This document shows, piece after piece, positions 33,281 through 44,028 of a stretch of DNA of 64,000 nt. The translations under genes and the position numbers were made by a program. Under the pieces are notes generated by a model that worked only from the letters and a program-made list of their open reading frames with translations, searched no databases and had not been told where the DNA came from. The number at the start of each line of letters is the position of its first letter. The stretch's first letter is position 1. This DNA is from Ichthyophis bannanicus (taxonomy: Eukaryota > Chordata > Amphibia > Gymnophiona > Ichthyophiidae), in assembly GCA_033557465.1 (NCBI GenBank), contig CM066033.1, forward strand, positions 389,243,289 through 389,307,288, given 5' to 3'.

Positions 33281-33840
33281 CTTTCTGTGAGCAAACACAT
33301 CAGCCATCACAAAGAAACCTAACTTTGTTCTTTATTTCCACTGCAAACAGCTCTTAAAGCAGGATTTGGGTTCACACAGTAGCAGCCAGCCAGCTAAAGG
33401 GTTTCAGCTGGTCAATTGATAGTAATTAAAGCTGCACCTGATTGTGTGTGTGAGCAAGGGAGAATCACTGCTGGGATCTGTGTGGAAAATAAGCAGAAGT
33501 TAACCTAACAAGCAACGTTCATTTATTTCTTTGTGTCTTTTTATTTGGTAATTATTTGCTAAGAAAACATTAGCTAATTGCCTGACAAGCTGAAGGTTGT
33601 TTTCTGATTTGCTTTGTGACTTTATGTTATCCATTTAAACACTGCAAGCAAGTAACCTCATTTATATTGCTACCAAGCATATTTGTGCTGGGTGAATTAA
33701 ACCCCATCAATAAAAGAAGTATTTTATTGGCCTTACCACTGGTTTCACAACTCAATTATTGTCTTCAGCTGTGTTTGGGAGTGAATGAACTACAATACCC
33801 ACAATACCTTGCAAGAATCATATGAATATATGCATCGTCA
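33281..33840. other. Non-coding 3' part of the unidentified insertion
   Basis: This is AT-rich DNA with no frame of note. AATAAA occurs at 33709-33714. GAACTACAATACCCACAAT at about 33787-33805 resembles the ACTACAATTCCCAGAATGC class of promoter motif, and a second partial copy lies near 32450-32470. Confidence 0.4.
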
Positions 33841-34561
33841 AGATTGTGTAAGTTCTCACCCTAGGCAGCCGTCTGACAGCCCCTTCTGTGCCCAGTCCTT
33901 AAAGATATCCTCTTCCTTACCTGGGATGAATTCCTTCAATCCTTGAAGGCCCTCCTAGATAGTCACTTCCCTCCCATTAAATGTGTATGGCATTTTTTCC
34001 AGGAGAACAATGATGCTAATATGAAGGGGGGTTCCATTTCCCTGCCGCCCATCCCCCCTCCTGGATGCCAGATCTGTTCTTCCAATGATTCCGTACCTTC
34101 CTTCTCCATCAGTGCCCAATGTGGGGTTCCCCAATTCCCCTCCAAGCAAACAGGGCCCTGAGTTAGGATGCTTCATAATATGTATTCAAGCATAGCACTC
34201 CAAGTCCCCCTTCCTCTCTACTCTTAATCATTACATGTCGTGACACTCTTGGGGCTTTCCCTCCCTATATATATTTCATTAGAAGGCTTTGTAAGCTTTT
34301 TAGTGTAGCATGCGGTACTGCACATGGTAGGGACGTAAACAGATACAAGATCCTAAGGCGTATATTCATCTTAACAGCAGCTATCCACCCACTCCATGTC
34401 AAGTGTAGCCCAGACTATCTAAAAAGATCTCTGTAAAAAGATCTCTGTGGATATTTTCTATCAGGGGCTTATAGTTCCATTCTTTAAGGTCGTCTAGGAT
34501 AGACCCTATTTGAAATCTAAGGTACTAAAATGTTTTATTTACCTATTTAAATGGAAAGCAC
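33841..34561 (-). pseudogene. L1/Tx1-like ORF2, middle fragment
   Basis: Minus-strand frames (34176-33955, 34145-33963) carry blocks found after the RT domain in L1/Tx1 ORF2. They include GVPQ-like loss, EGRYGIIGRTDLASR and related text, plus the segment before the insert at 33840. Multiple stops are present. The assignment rests mainly on continuity with the RT at 39781-40292 and the C-terminal part at 32338. Confidence 0.6.
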
Positions 34562-34960
34562 AGTTACTTACCTGTAACAGGTGATCTCTGGGAACAGCAG
34601 GAATAAGTCTTCACATATGGGTACGTCGGTACCGACGGAGTCCGCGCGGGAACGCTTCCCAGCGTCCAATCAGAAAGCCTTTGGAAGCATCCCAACACGC
34701 CTGCGCGCTGCCTTCCCAACTGCTTCTCCTCAGTTAAGTTTTACAGCTGAGACAAAGAAAGAGAGCGAAGCAAGGAAGGGAAAGATAGAGATAGAGAAAA
34801 ACAACTCCTAGGGGAGGTGGGTGGGTTGTGAAGACTTATTCCTGCTGTTCCCAGAGATCACCTGTTACAGGTAAGTAACTGTGCTATCTCCAGGAACAAG
34901 CAGGAATGAGTCTTCACATATGGGGACTCCCCAGCTCATATGCCCGGAGGGAGTCCTAGC
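34562..34960 (-). repeat. DIRS 'D' 3' terminal hairpin with exactly matching arms
   Basis: The left arm (34562-34616) and the right arm (34829-34883) are reverse complements over about 54 bases. The palindrome reads TACCTGTAACAGGTG at 34569-34583 and CACCTGTTACAGGTA at 34859-34873. The T-for-C change in one arm is matched by A-for-G in the other. 34893-34940 is the internal complementary region. Confidence 0.9.
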
Positions 34961-35794
34961 ATGTTGCAAGTCTAGAACGAGCCATGCTGTACCTCAGGAC
35001 CTCAGGCATCCTGGGGATGGAGGGCAGGAGTTGAATATAGAAAAAGGAGCTGTAGAACAACTGGCTAGAACAGGGCTTCAAAAGGGAAGACCCTGTATCG
35101 AGGGCATTTAGCAGTAAAATATTGTGATCTGGACCTCCCTTGTTGGCATTGCACAGGTGCACTGAGCTCCATATGGATCTGATAAAAGAGCCAGTGAATA
35201 TGCTCAAGGGGTACCTCACTGTAAAGTAGAGGTAACAAAGTAGACCAAAAACAAGTGTAGGCCAGAACCCTTCAGGGTTAGAAAAAATAGCCCCAGGGGA
35301 AAAAACTGGGGTAGTATAAAAAGTAGAGCTTCAGCAGAGACCCAGAAGGTACTATTGAATTAAAGCTTAAGCCATTTTGGTTTAAGAGAAAAAAATGAGT
35401 TGACCTAATTGGACTGGGGTTGGATCAGTCCATATAGAGAGAAAGGGTATGGAGACCCTTGTATCTGATAAGAAAGTAAGAACAGACTCAGAAGCGCTAA
35501 GCTTTAGAGCAACTGAAGCTCCGCAATGTCTTTCCTAAATGGGGTCACCTAGGAAAGAGAAGATACATGGAGAGCTTCAGGAGTACCTAAACCGAAAGGT
35601 TACGGTAAAGAAAAGGGTTATTAATTACCACAGGAAGTGGTTATAGGTGTAGCCCCCTAAATATGCCGGAACAGCATTGATAGGGGTAGTGCCCATCTGT
35701 CAGGATCATATAGGATGTAAGGATATCCGAACCTAACAGATAGATAAGTAGATGGATACAGATCTATTTAAAAATATATCTCATATGCTTATAA

Positions 35795-35847
<53 letters not shown>

Positions 35848-37365
35848 GAAGTATATACACATATAGGGCATATATGCATATATCCATAAGATATATATAT
35901 ATATGAGCAGAAGACACACAGACAGATATAGATAGATAGATACAGATATCTATCTATCTATATATATATACACACGCAGAAGAATAGGTCAGCATACGGA
36001 GACATGTCTCCAGGTATATGGATGGAGAGATGTTCAAAGATCCCCATCACCCTTATAGGGAGAGAGGGAGATTCTTCTGACAACAAGAAGGTTGACACCT
36101 ACTTGAATAGATAAAAAGGAAAAAATCCTATCCTCCTGGTTATGACTGTTATAGTCAGAGGAAGGCTGTCCTTGACAAAGGGGTGGCTTAATTCTGTGTA
36201 GAATTTGAGCTGTTGAAAAACCAGGAGGGCCTACCTGAAGATAGCAGAGGATAACATTAGTTTGCAGACCAGAAGTCCAGATATCTCCAGAATTGTGGTA
36301 TGGAGATTGGATAGAGGAGGCTACTAGAGGAAGATACCCTAGTGATCCGCCTATGAGGGCAAGATGGGTATTGGATGTCCTCTAGTTGTCAGAAAAAAAT
36401 TTATCTCTGATGGGAAAAATCCTAGGCAATATGGGCCAAGCCAGGGAGTTGGCCCCTCTTTTAGGCTTTCACGAAATGAAAAGCCTGAGGCGTATGCCTT
36501 AACAGAGATTTAAGATAAGATGGAAAGGGTAGAATACCTGCCAGGCATGAATATGACTGGGGAAAACCCTTTTAAACCATCTGGGGTTATCTGCTAGGCA
36601 AGATATTGATGCTCTCTAGCAAGGGCCCATAGTGCAAAGCTACGCTGTAGAGTTGCAGAGAGCATGCTGCAGGTTGGTTAGAAGAAAAACTGGCTGTGGA
36701 TGATACCTGGTGAGGAATGTGGACAACCAGCAGGTAACCAACTATTCTGCCAAGGATAAAGGGCAAAGAATAGAAGATAACCTAACCAAACTGTGAAACA
36801 GGGTTTCCCAACGAGGTTGAAAACCTGTTTGGGACTTAGTACTGAGGTTAGGTCTGCAGCAACTATGAGGGCAGCATAGAGAATTTCTTTCCCTTACTCT
36901 ATAGATTGGGGAAAAAGGAAAAACCAACAGACAGACATGGTAGGACTTCCTATTGTCTGAGGAGCTGCCCTAAGGTAACAAGGGGGAGAAGGGAGAATCC
37001 CCCGGTGGAGAAGGTAGAGGACCATAGGGGCTTACCCGTATAGAAAGTCACTCTTACAAAGCAAATGTTGTAGTAAGAAGGAGGTAAGATAGAGTTGCAG
37101 GAGACCAACTATGGAGGAAATCTCCAATAGGTGAGATGATACATGCCAGTAGATGGAAACAACTGTCTATTGATAGTTGTTACCTCTCCCTCTCCTCCAA
37201 GAGGAAGAGGAAAATCTTCAGTATGGGCATGATCATCATGAAGATTCTTAAGAAAAGATGTCTCATGAAGAGATATCTAAATAGGTTAGGATAAAATTAG
37301 TGCAGATACTTCAAGTGAAAAGAAGCAGACTGCCATCCCAACCCCCCAAACAAAGGGGCAATGAT
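34961..37365 (-). other. DIRS 'D' decayed pol region
   Basis: No open frame of note. Isolated matches to the pol of 'G' remain (GGGCCCATAGT near 36626), which shows decay and rearrangement, not simple absence. An AT microsatellite lies at 35788-35970. Confidence 0.65.
35788..35970. repeat. AT/AC/GATA microsatellite
   Basis: (TA)n from about 35796 to 35836, then (CA)n, then GATA/TATC runs around 35925-35970. It lies inside DIRS 'D'. Confidence 0.95.
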
Positions 37366-39402
37366 CTATTTAAAACCCTGCAACTGCTGGGTTTGTTGAC
37401 CCTGTTGAGGTTGTGGATTGCTCAGACTAGAACGATGTTTCCCCTGTTTAGGGACATCTGAATGATGGGCAGATGGTGGGTAAAACCTTCTCCCCTTAGG
37501 GGTTGAAAGTTTGGTAGGACATTTCCTACCTACTGGGAAAGGCGGCGGCGCAGAGCAGCCTCTGGAAAAAGGAAAGTCAGTGGAGAAATGAGTAACCTGA
37601 AGTAAAGACTCCCTGTTGAAGAGATTCTCTCCAGTACAAGGAGTATTTCCCAGTCTTTCCTGTGCCCATTTGTCCAAGTCTGAGGCCTGAAGCCAGGCTC
37701 TACGTCGTGCCCCTATAGCTATAGCAGAAATCCTGCTAACAGACTCAAAGGAGTCTAGGGTGGCACGAGTAAGGAACTTAGAGATATTCTGAATATGACT
37801 AACCAGTGAGGAATAGTCTGTACATCTGGGCTCCTGAAGAAAAGGAGTCAAAAGATGTAATTGCTTTGTGATCTCCTCAAGAGATAGACCCATATAAAAT
37901 ATATATGAGAGAATCCTTGCTGAAAGCATGGAGGTCTGGAAGGTTTGACGTCCAAAGGCATCTAGTGTCAGACTCACGACCTGGCGGACAAGAAGAGTGC
38001 TTTTTAGTACTCTTCACTCGCCTCAATGCTGATTCCACTACAATGGAATGATGAGGAAGTTGAGTCCTTTGAAACCCTGGAGAGAGGGGTACCTGATATA
38101 GGAGATCAGTTGCTCTGGAAAGTGGGGGTACCTTTAAAGGAGACTCCCACATTCGTAGGAGGAGATCCTGCAAAGAATGATGCAAAGGAAGCATTATATT
38201 TTCCTTTGCCTCGTTAGGAACAGAGAGGTATTCTGTACTCCCTTCTGTAGGATCTTGTCCAGGGACAGAAATGGCAAGTGATTTTGCCATATCCAGGAGG
38301 AAAGTCTGGAAAGAAAGATCCCTGGAGGGAATTCCCCCTGGATAGACTAGATCTGATGAAGAACTAGCATTGGCACCAAGGGATCTATTCCAGTATATAG
38401 GAATAGAAGATCCTGAATGGTGCAGAATGGGATCCTTAGATAGTAGTCGCTGGTACTGGAGGACAGAACCAGCAACAGTCGGTAACATATCGTCCATGCT
38501 TGGAATCGATTCCAGACTCGACATCGAGGGAAGCAACCCTGATGAGTGAAGCATGGAAGGTACCAACTCTAAAGGTACTGTGGATGTCGGTACCGATCTT
38601 GGTACCGAATCTGATGCCGGAGGAAGAAAACCAGCCGGTGGCAACTCTAACGGTATCGGTGGAACCGAGGGTTGCAGATCCGAGGTATCGGAACCGAGCC
38701 TTCGGTACCGACGGGAGTCGGTACCCAGTCCTCCAGACTGGAGATCGATTCTAGACTCGGCATCGAAGGAAGTGAGTCTATCGATGCACGTCTGGAGGGT
38801 ACCGACGTCGGAACTCGTATCGGTGTCGATACCGATACTGTGAAATCGATCTGAAGCGTATCCACCGGCCCCGTAGGTACCGGAGACGCCAGACGACGAT
38901 CCTCGGTGAGGAATATTTCATTCAACACCGGTGCCGATGCCGGGGTATCGGTACCGCTCGAAGCGGATGCCACCACCGGACATGGCTCAGGTATGTTCTG
39001 TGAGGGGTGAACCTCAGGAACAACCTGAAACCCCACACAGGCTTTGGAGGCCGAAGACTCCCACCGGGGTTTTGAAACCAGTGGATTCTCGAGGGCCAGG
39101 CCGGAGGCATCTCTATGCTGTGCATGAGAACTGCCGCTCGAGGACTGGCTAGTCTTAATAGACTGTTTTTGGGTTACCTGATCCTGTGCAGAAGATATAG
39201 TCGGTGCCCTGAAGTTGGAAGGGGACTGCGTGTCGAGGGAAACTCGATGTTGAAAACTGCTTCTCACAGCACTGGTGCCCGAAGGCTCCGGAGGACAATG
39301 GTCAGGACCCAAGCAGGTTAGACACCAATTGTGAGTGTCTAAAAATAAAGTTGTACAGCCACAGTTTGTGCATTTCCTGGGGAAAATGGCTGGCGGTTCC
39401 AT
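37366..39402 (-). pseudogene. DIRS 'D' Gag, two frameshifts
   Basis: The ATG at 39402 begins MEPPAIFPRKCTNCGCTTLF, then LDTHNWCLTCLGPDHCPPE, a variant of the Cys/His finger. The Ser/Thr/Pro-rich middle is unusually rich in Val-Pro-Ser repeats and is coded by GGTACCGA-like DNA. A shift near 38645 leads to 38644-37877 (LEDM-type acidic block, LLLRMWESP, HHSIVVESALRRVKSTKKHS). A second leads to 37977-37366 (SYIFYMGLSLEEITKQL, ARRRAWLQASDLDKW). The LAP2alpha-like domain is thus split over two frames. The C-terminus is basic then Gln-rich (QPQQGQQTQQLQ). It is a divergent gag compared with 'A' and 'B'. Confidence 0.82.
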
Positions 39403-39780
39403 GAGGAAAATGGAGAGGCCTAAAAGGCCTGAGAACCGTGAACACTAAGAAGAAATTTTATATTCCTTAAGGAAAATTTTAAAAGAAAATAAGAAAGAAA
39501 CACCGGCGGTACCGGTGGCGTCGGGGAAGGCAGCCGCGACCACAAGAAAACTAAAAAATAAAAGAAGAATTTTCTGCGGTGACAGGAGAACATCCTGCCG
39601 GCTCTGCGGAAAAACAAAAACTGAGGAGAGGCAGTTGGGAAGGCGGGAAGGCAGCGCGCAGGCATGTTGGGATGCTTCCAAAGGCTTTCTGATTGGACGC
39701 TGGGAAGCGTTCCCGCGCGGACTCCGTCGGTACCGACGTACCCATATGTGAAGACTCATTCCTGCTTGTTCCTGGAGATA
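39403..39780 (-). repeat. DIRS 'D' 5' leader and terminal inverted repeat
   Basis: Non-coding. 39590-39745 is the inverted copy of 34610-34735, ending ACCCATATGTGAAGACTCAT and CCTGCTTGTTCCTGGAGATA. Confidence 0.85.
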
Positions 39781-40292
39781 ACCACTCTTCAGCCTTTCTG
39801 TCAACTATTGCGATAGGTTAATACCTAGAATTTCAGTCTTGTTAAAGTTCAATTTATACTCTGTCATGCCACTATATCTGCCAATTGTTTTCATCAATAT
39901 TGGTAGTGTGGTAAATGGTTTGTTCAATGTGAAAATGACATCCACAAATAATGCTATTTTGTTTTCTTCCCTTTCTATCTTGATCCCCTGTATGTCATTT
40001 TGCTGCCTAATGTATGCTGCTGGGGGCTCTATCGCTATGGTGAACAGCAGTGGTGACAGGAGGAGGCATCCTTAACGTGTCTGTCACTCTAGTGTAAAAC
40101 TCTCTGAATAACCCCCGTTGACTGGTATGCGCACCTTAGGGTTGGCATATAGTGCTTTAATTCCCTTCAAGAACTTCTCTCCCACCCCCAACCGATCTAG
40201 TGTTTGAAACATGAATTGCCACTTCACCAAGTTGAATGCTTTTTCAGGGTCGACCTTAAGAAGTGCTGCCTCTACTCCCGTACGATTTAACG
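39781..40292 (-). pseudogene. L1/Tx1-like ORF2, reverse transcriptase fragment
   Basis: The minus strand reads DPEKAFNLVKWQFMFQTLDR (first palm Asp changed context, about 40250), then KFLKGIKALYANPKVRIPVN. Next comes a GCLLSPLLFTIAIEPP block (about 40060). The place of the YADD box is damaged (FVDVIFT). The YKLNFNKTEI block lies near 39850. One TAA interrupts at about 40075. It joins 34561 across DIRS 'D'. Confidence 0.78.
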
Positions 40293-40362
40293 TAGTTACT
40301 CACCAGTAACAGGTGTTCTCCAGGGACAGCAGGAAATCAGTCCTCATATATGGATGATGTCG
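40293..40362 (-). repeat. DIRS terminal scrap (70 bp)
   Basis: GTAGTTACTCACCAGTAACAGGTG followed by TTCTCCAGGGACAGCAGG and ATATATGGATGATGTCGGC matches only the outer 65-70 bases of the 3' terminal repeat of the DIRS copies. The palindrome (40301-40315) has one change, CACCAGTAACAGGTG. Nothing else of the element remains. Confidence 0.85.
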
Positions 40363-41130
40363 GCACAATGATATAGCCATTGGTACTTTATCTGCTCTCT
40401 CTGGAGCCTCTCCTACCGTACACAACTACTTCTACCGTAACAGTGTCTCCATTGCCAGGTCAGCAAATACCATCGCTTTCTTACTTTGCCACTCAAACCC
40501 TCCAGCAGGCTGAGCTCATTGTGGCGGTAATCCTCTCACTCATGGTAAAGTTACGCAAGCATGTAACAATGTCTCTCGGCTTGGTCCCTTGCTCAGGCCT
40601 TAAGGCGCGATGCCCTCAGTGGCTCCTTCTCCAGCAGTGCCTGAAAGACAGATACTGCCACTGCTCAAACTTAGGCAACTCGGGGACCCCCTTAATTGTT
40701 CCTGCATGTTCTGTTTTCAATATCTTCCACCTTAAGCACTAACAATCTAACTTCTTTTAAGGAGCATGCCAATTTAGAAAGCTGGGCTTGCTCCGCTTGA
40801 CATTCTTCCACCAAACCCTCCGTCTCCTCCACGCGCTGGCCCATGTCTCAACAGCTCCCACACCATCTTCTCTAAATTCACTGTGCACTGTTCCAATCTC
40901 GTTTTTAAGGTCAGTGAACCAGGTCTTTAGCTCGTCCTTCATAATCTGCACCACGATCCCTTTCTCAGCCAGAAAGTCAGCCAAACTATCAACAGGAACA
41001 GTCTCTCCACATGGCACCTTGAGTGGTGCAGCCTTCTCCACAGCACACTCTCCTTGGCCTGCATAAGCATAATCTTTTGTTGGTGGTTTTGTGCTGGTTA
41101 TTCTCCATGCCCATCCAGCGCAGCCCCAAA
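40363..41130 (-). pseudogene. L1/Tx1-like ORF1 (broken)
   Basis: The minus-strand frame 41041-40757 (KEGIVV.., ELKTWFTDLKNEIGTVHSEF) is the coiled-coil part of ORF1. The frames after it read GVPELPKFEQWQYLSFRHC and RPEQGTKPRDIVTCL, blocks of the L1 ORF1 RNA-binding region. A possible start (MGMENNQHKTTNKR) lies at about 41110 in another frame. It is interrupted by several stops. Confidence 0.7.
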
Positions 41131-41567
41131 TTACTCAAAGGGGGCAAAAAAACCCCACTTTTGTTCTGCTTCACAGCTATCCATGCAGGTCAATGACGTC
41201 ACTTCCTCCCAGTTTGGATACTTCTTTTACAATTTCCTACAGTATAAAACTGGATAGGAATATTTTTTTGACAACATGTTAGATCACCCTCTTCAAGTCA
41301 GATCTATCTAATGATTATTCTATTTAGATACTACCGGAACACCCATCTCCATCCCTATCCCTCAGAGCAGACTGCCCCCCTCCCCCCGCTCTGACATGGA
41401 TCACAATGCGGTCCCAGATATTTGTGCAACAAAGCCCTACCAGTCCTGGGGCACACTGTGACACTGTAGCAATCAAACCAGATGGCGCCAGACTAAATAA
41501 AAGTGGAACCTGGATAAATTGAATTACTGAAAGGAAAAAGTGGCCAAAGAGATCACAGTCTACATAC
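41131..41567. other. LINE 5' UTR remnant and unassigned DNA
   Basis: The part to about 41250 fits the GC-richer 5' UTR of the minus-strand LINE (TGACGTCA at about 41192). The rest shows no gene. It would be intron if the exon at 41568-41665 is real. Confidence 0.4.
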
Positions 41568-41665
41568 CTCGGCGACCTTGAGTTTGATGGTCAGGCCTGC
41601 CAGGAGTTGGCTTTACTATGAATGGTCTCTGAAGCATGGCAATTTTTTGGTTCACTTCAATTAAT
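41568..41665 (-). CDS. Candidate internal exon of an unidentified host gene
   Basis: On the minus strand a pyrimidine-rich acceptor (CTTTCTCTTTCAG, 41678-41666) precedes 98 bases, and a strong donor (GAG|GTATGT) follows at 41568/41567. Only one of three frames is open across it: 32 codons beginning LIEVNQKIAMLQRPFIVKP and ending with a Gly-Arg-Pro-Asp/Gln/Arg-rich stretch. The exon would begin and end within a codon (one base, 32 codons, one base). It is not part of any repeat I can identify, and its codon choice and composition look like a real protein. I do not recognise the gene. If correct, the repeats on both sides are intronic. Confidence 0.55.
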
Positions 41666-41780
41666 CTGAAAGAGAAAGTAGTTGAAGGTGTTTAAGTAGC
41701 TAATAAAATTACCTCCTGAAAAAGGTAAATGGTAGCCTGGACTTGACTAGCGAAACTGTATATCATATTAAAGAAATAGT
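41666..41780. other. Short spacer upstream of the candidate exon
   Basis: It includes the pyrimidine tract of the putative acceptor. Nothing else is recognised. Confidence 0.4.
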
Positions 41781-42104
41781 GTATTTACTCACCTGTAATA
41801 GGTGTTCTCCGGAGACAGTAGGAATCAGTCCTCACATATAGGAAGTCAATCTTCACATATGGGTGACATCGGCATCGACGAAGCCCTCGTGGAAGCATCC
41901 CCCCAGCTTTCAAAGAAAGCCTTTGGGAGATGCTACCATGCATGCGTGGTCCCCTTCCCGCGCAAGGGTGCCATCTTGCTCAGTCAGATGACATAGCTAA
42001 AAGGCGGCAAAATAAAAGATAAAGAAGCAACTCCAAGGAGAGGAGGGAGGTTTGTAAGGACTGACTACTACAGTCCCCAGAGAACACCTGTTACAGGTGA
42101 GTAA
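41781..42104 (-). repeat. DIRS 'F' 3' terminal hairpin, cut by 'E'
   Basis: CACCTGTAATAGGTG lies at 41790-41804, with one change from the palindrome. Its inverted partner CACCTGTTACAGGTG is at 42085-42099. The arms are less well matched than in 'D'. The sequence breaks at GAGTAA (about 42104), where 'E' starts. Confidence 0.85.
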
Positions 42105-42470
42105 AGAGTAGGTGTTCTCCAGGAGCAGCAGGAATCAGTCCTCACATATGGGTGTCATCGGCGCCGATGAAGCCCCAGCGGAGCATTTCCCCAGCTTTCT
42201 ATGAAAGCCTTTGGGAATGCAGGCACGCATGCGCGGTTCCCTTCCCGCCTAAAGGTGCCATCTTACCTCAGTCAAATGACATAGCTAAGAACAGCACACA
42301 AAAATGAAAAATAAACTATGTACAACTGCAACTCCCAGGGGAGGAGGGAGGGATGTGAGGACTGATTCCTGCTGCTCCTGGAGAACACCTGTTACAGGTG
42401 AGTAACTACTCTTTCTCCAGGACCAAGCAGGAAGTCAGTCCTCACATATGGGTGACTCCCAAGCTCTGGG
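42105..42470 (-). repeat. DIRS 'E' 3' terminal region (outer palindrome lost) and internal complementary region
   Basis: The outer arm starts at GGTGTTCTCCAGGAGCAG (42111) and lacks the first half of the palindrome. The inner arm carries CACCTGTTACAGGTG at 42386-42400. 42417-42460 (GGACCAAGCAGGAAGTCAGT) is complementary to 47788-47828 at the right end. Confidence 0.85.
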
Positions 42471-42580
42471 CTACCGAGGAACTCAGGCTGAACAAGAGAA
42501 CTCCCTCTAGTCCCAGCTGCAAAGAAAGGCTTTTCAAGGACACAACCTCCACCGGTAGCCCAACAGAGGGCAGGAGTTGC

Positions 42581-43613
42581 CTAAACCTCAAAGAGATTCC
42601 GGAGTACTGATTGGCCAAAAGCACTGTCCCTACGGGACTCCCTCTCCAGGCAGTAATGGGCCGCAAAGGTCTGGCTTGAAGACCAAATTGCAGCCTTGCA
42701 GATGTCTACCAAGGGCACAGAGCAGAGATGAGCCACTGAGGTAGCCATTGCCCTGACACGATGGGCCGTGACCCTACCCTGCAAAGGAAAGATAGCCGCC
42801 TTGTAAGCCCAGGTGATAGTCAGCCACCCAGGTGGACAAGGTACACTTGGACACAGCCAACCCCAACTTATTGGGGTCAAAAGATACAAAGAGCTGAGTA
42901 GCCCTTCTATGCCCCTTCGTACGGTCAAGGTAGAAGGATAAGGCCCTCCTACAGTCAAGGGTATGCAGAACTGCTTCAGCCTGGCTTACATGAGGCCTAG
43001 GGAAGAATGTTGGAAGGAACACCTCCTGATTGAGGTGGAAAGAGGAGACAACGTTTGGGAGGAACTTGGAGTGAGTCCTGAGGACTACCCTGTTCCTATA
43101 AATTCTGGTGTAAGGCCTGTCACAGACCAGGGCCTGAAGCTCACTTACTCGCCTAGCCGAGGTAAGGGCTATCAGGAAAAGAGTCTTCCAGGAGAGGAAG
43201 CGTAGTGAACAAGTAGTCATCGGCTCAAAAGGAGGGTGAGTCAGTTGCTGCAAGACCACATTCAGCTCCCACTCAGGGGCAGGCGGACGGATGGGAGGCT
43301 TGAGCAAAAGCAAGCCCCTGAGAAAGCGGGACACCAAGGGGTGACCAGATAGAGATTGTCCCTCTACCAATGAGTGATGAGCTGCTAGAGCTGAGAGGTG
43401 GACCCGAACAGAATTGGACTTAAGACCCTGATTGGATAAGTGCAATAAGTACTGAAGAACTACTGGCACAGTACAGGAGAAAGGATCCTCTGTACGTAGG
43501 TGACACCACACAGAAAACCTCTTCCATTTGAGAGCATAGGTTTTCCTAGTGGACTGTTTCCTAGAGGCTAGGACAACCTCCTCAACTTCCTGAGGTAGGC
43601 CCCAGGGAGCCAA
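42581..43613 (-). pseudogene. DIRS 'E' tyrosine recombinase, one frameshift
   Basis: The frame 43613-42774 (279 codons) carries the linker end and DNA-binding domain (STRKTYALKWKRF), then the first catalytic Arg (SARRVSELQAL). It continues to SFDPNKLGLAVSK. A shift near 42830 moves the rest into the frame 42958-42581, with AHRVRAMATS (HxxR), AAHYCLE (nucleophile Tyr) and NLFEV at the end. A one- or two-base loss at ADYHLG (elsewhere ADCITW) accounts for it. It closely matches 'A'. Confidence 0.88.
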
Positions 43614-44028
43614 AACTACCCTTGCAGCCTCCAGGCCATCAAATTGAGAGATTTGAGATTGGGGTGCAGAAGGGAACCCTGGTCCTGTGTGAGAAGGTCG
43701 GGTTGGAACCCCAGGGCAGTGGAGGATCCACCGCCAGTTGAAGCAGAAGAGGAAACCAAGGCTGTCTCGGCCACCTGGGAGCTACCAGCAGGACCGAGGC
43801 CTTGTCCTGGAGAATCTTGAATAGGGCTCAGGCCACCAAGGGCGTGGGAGGAAATGCATAGAGGAGGCCGTGAGACCAAGAAATCAGAAAAGCATCCGCT
43901 GCTATCCGCAGAGAATGTGGTTGTCTGGAGCAGAACTTTGGCAGTTGCTTGTTGATGGGGCTGGCAAAGAGATCCATCAAAGGGAGACCCCATTTCAGGA
44001 AGATCTTCTGAACTACTGAAGGATGCAG

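Larger units (their letters stand above)
32339..33840. mobile_element. Unidentified 1.5-kb insertion in the LINE
   Basis: LINE ORF2 is interrupted here; blocks known to be neighbours lie on either side. The left edge has two abutting perfect hairpins: GATAAG-gaag-CTTATC (32339-32354) and ATAGCTC-aggtag-GAGCTAT (32355-32374). A long plus-strand frame fills 32489-33280. 33281-33840 looks like a 3' UTR with AATAAA at 33709-33714. I found no terminal repeat pair, no target duplication and no LINE tail, so the class is open. Confidence 0.55.
34562..39780 (-). mobile_element. DIRS 'D', gag present, pol decayed
   Basis: Left and right terminal repeats are long and well matched (34606-34735 against 39560-39745, both with GGTACCGACG). 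The terminal hairpin is intact. Gag lies at 37366-39402. No RT, RNase H or recombinase frame remains between 34884 and 37365, where only scraps align with 'G' (for example 36614-36665 with 55378-55430). It lies within the minus-strand LINE. Confidence 0.88.
31190..41250 (-). mobile_element. L1/Tx1-like LINE, minus strand, broken by several insertions
   Basis: Segments read on the minus strand are ORF1 (about 41110-40370), RT (40292-39781), the middle of ORF2 (34561-33841), and the C-terminal and 3' part (32338-31190). They are separated by a DIRS scrap (40293-40362), DIRS 'D' (34562-39780) and an unidentified insert (32339-33840). The endonuclease and the start of RT are missing at the 40293-40362 junction. 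It is a different copy of the same LINE group as that at 12560-22225. Confidence 0.8.

Noticed and set aside
35796..35836. (TA)n run as a regulatory or replication signal
   Set aside because: A plain microsatellite in a decayed element, with no supporting context.
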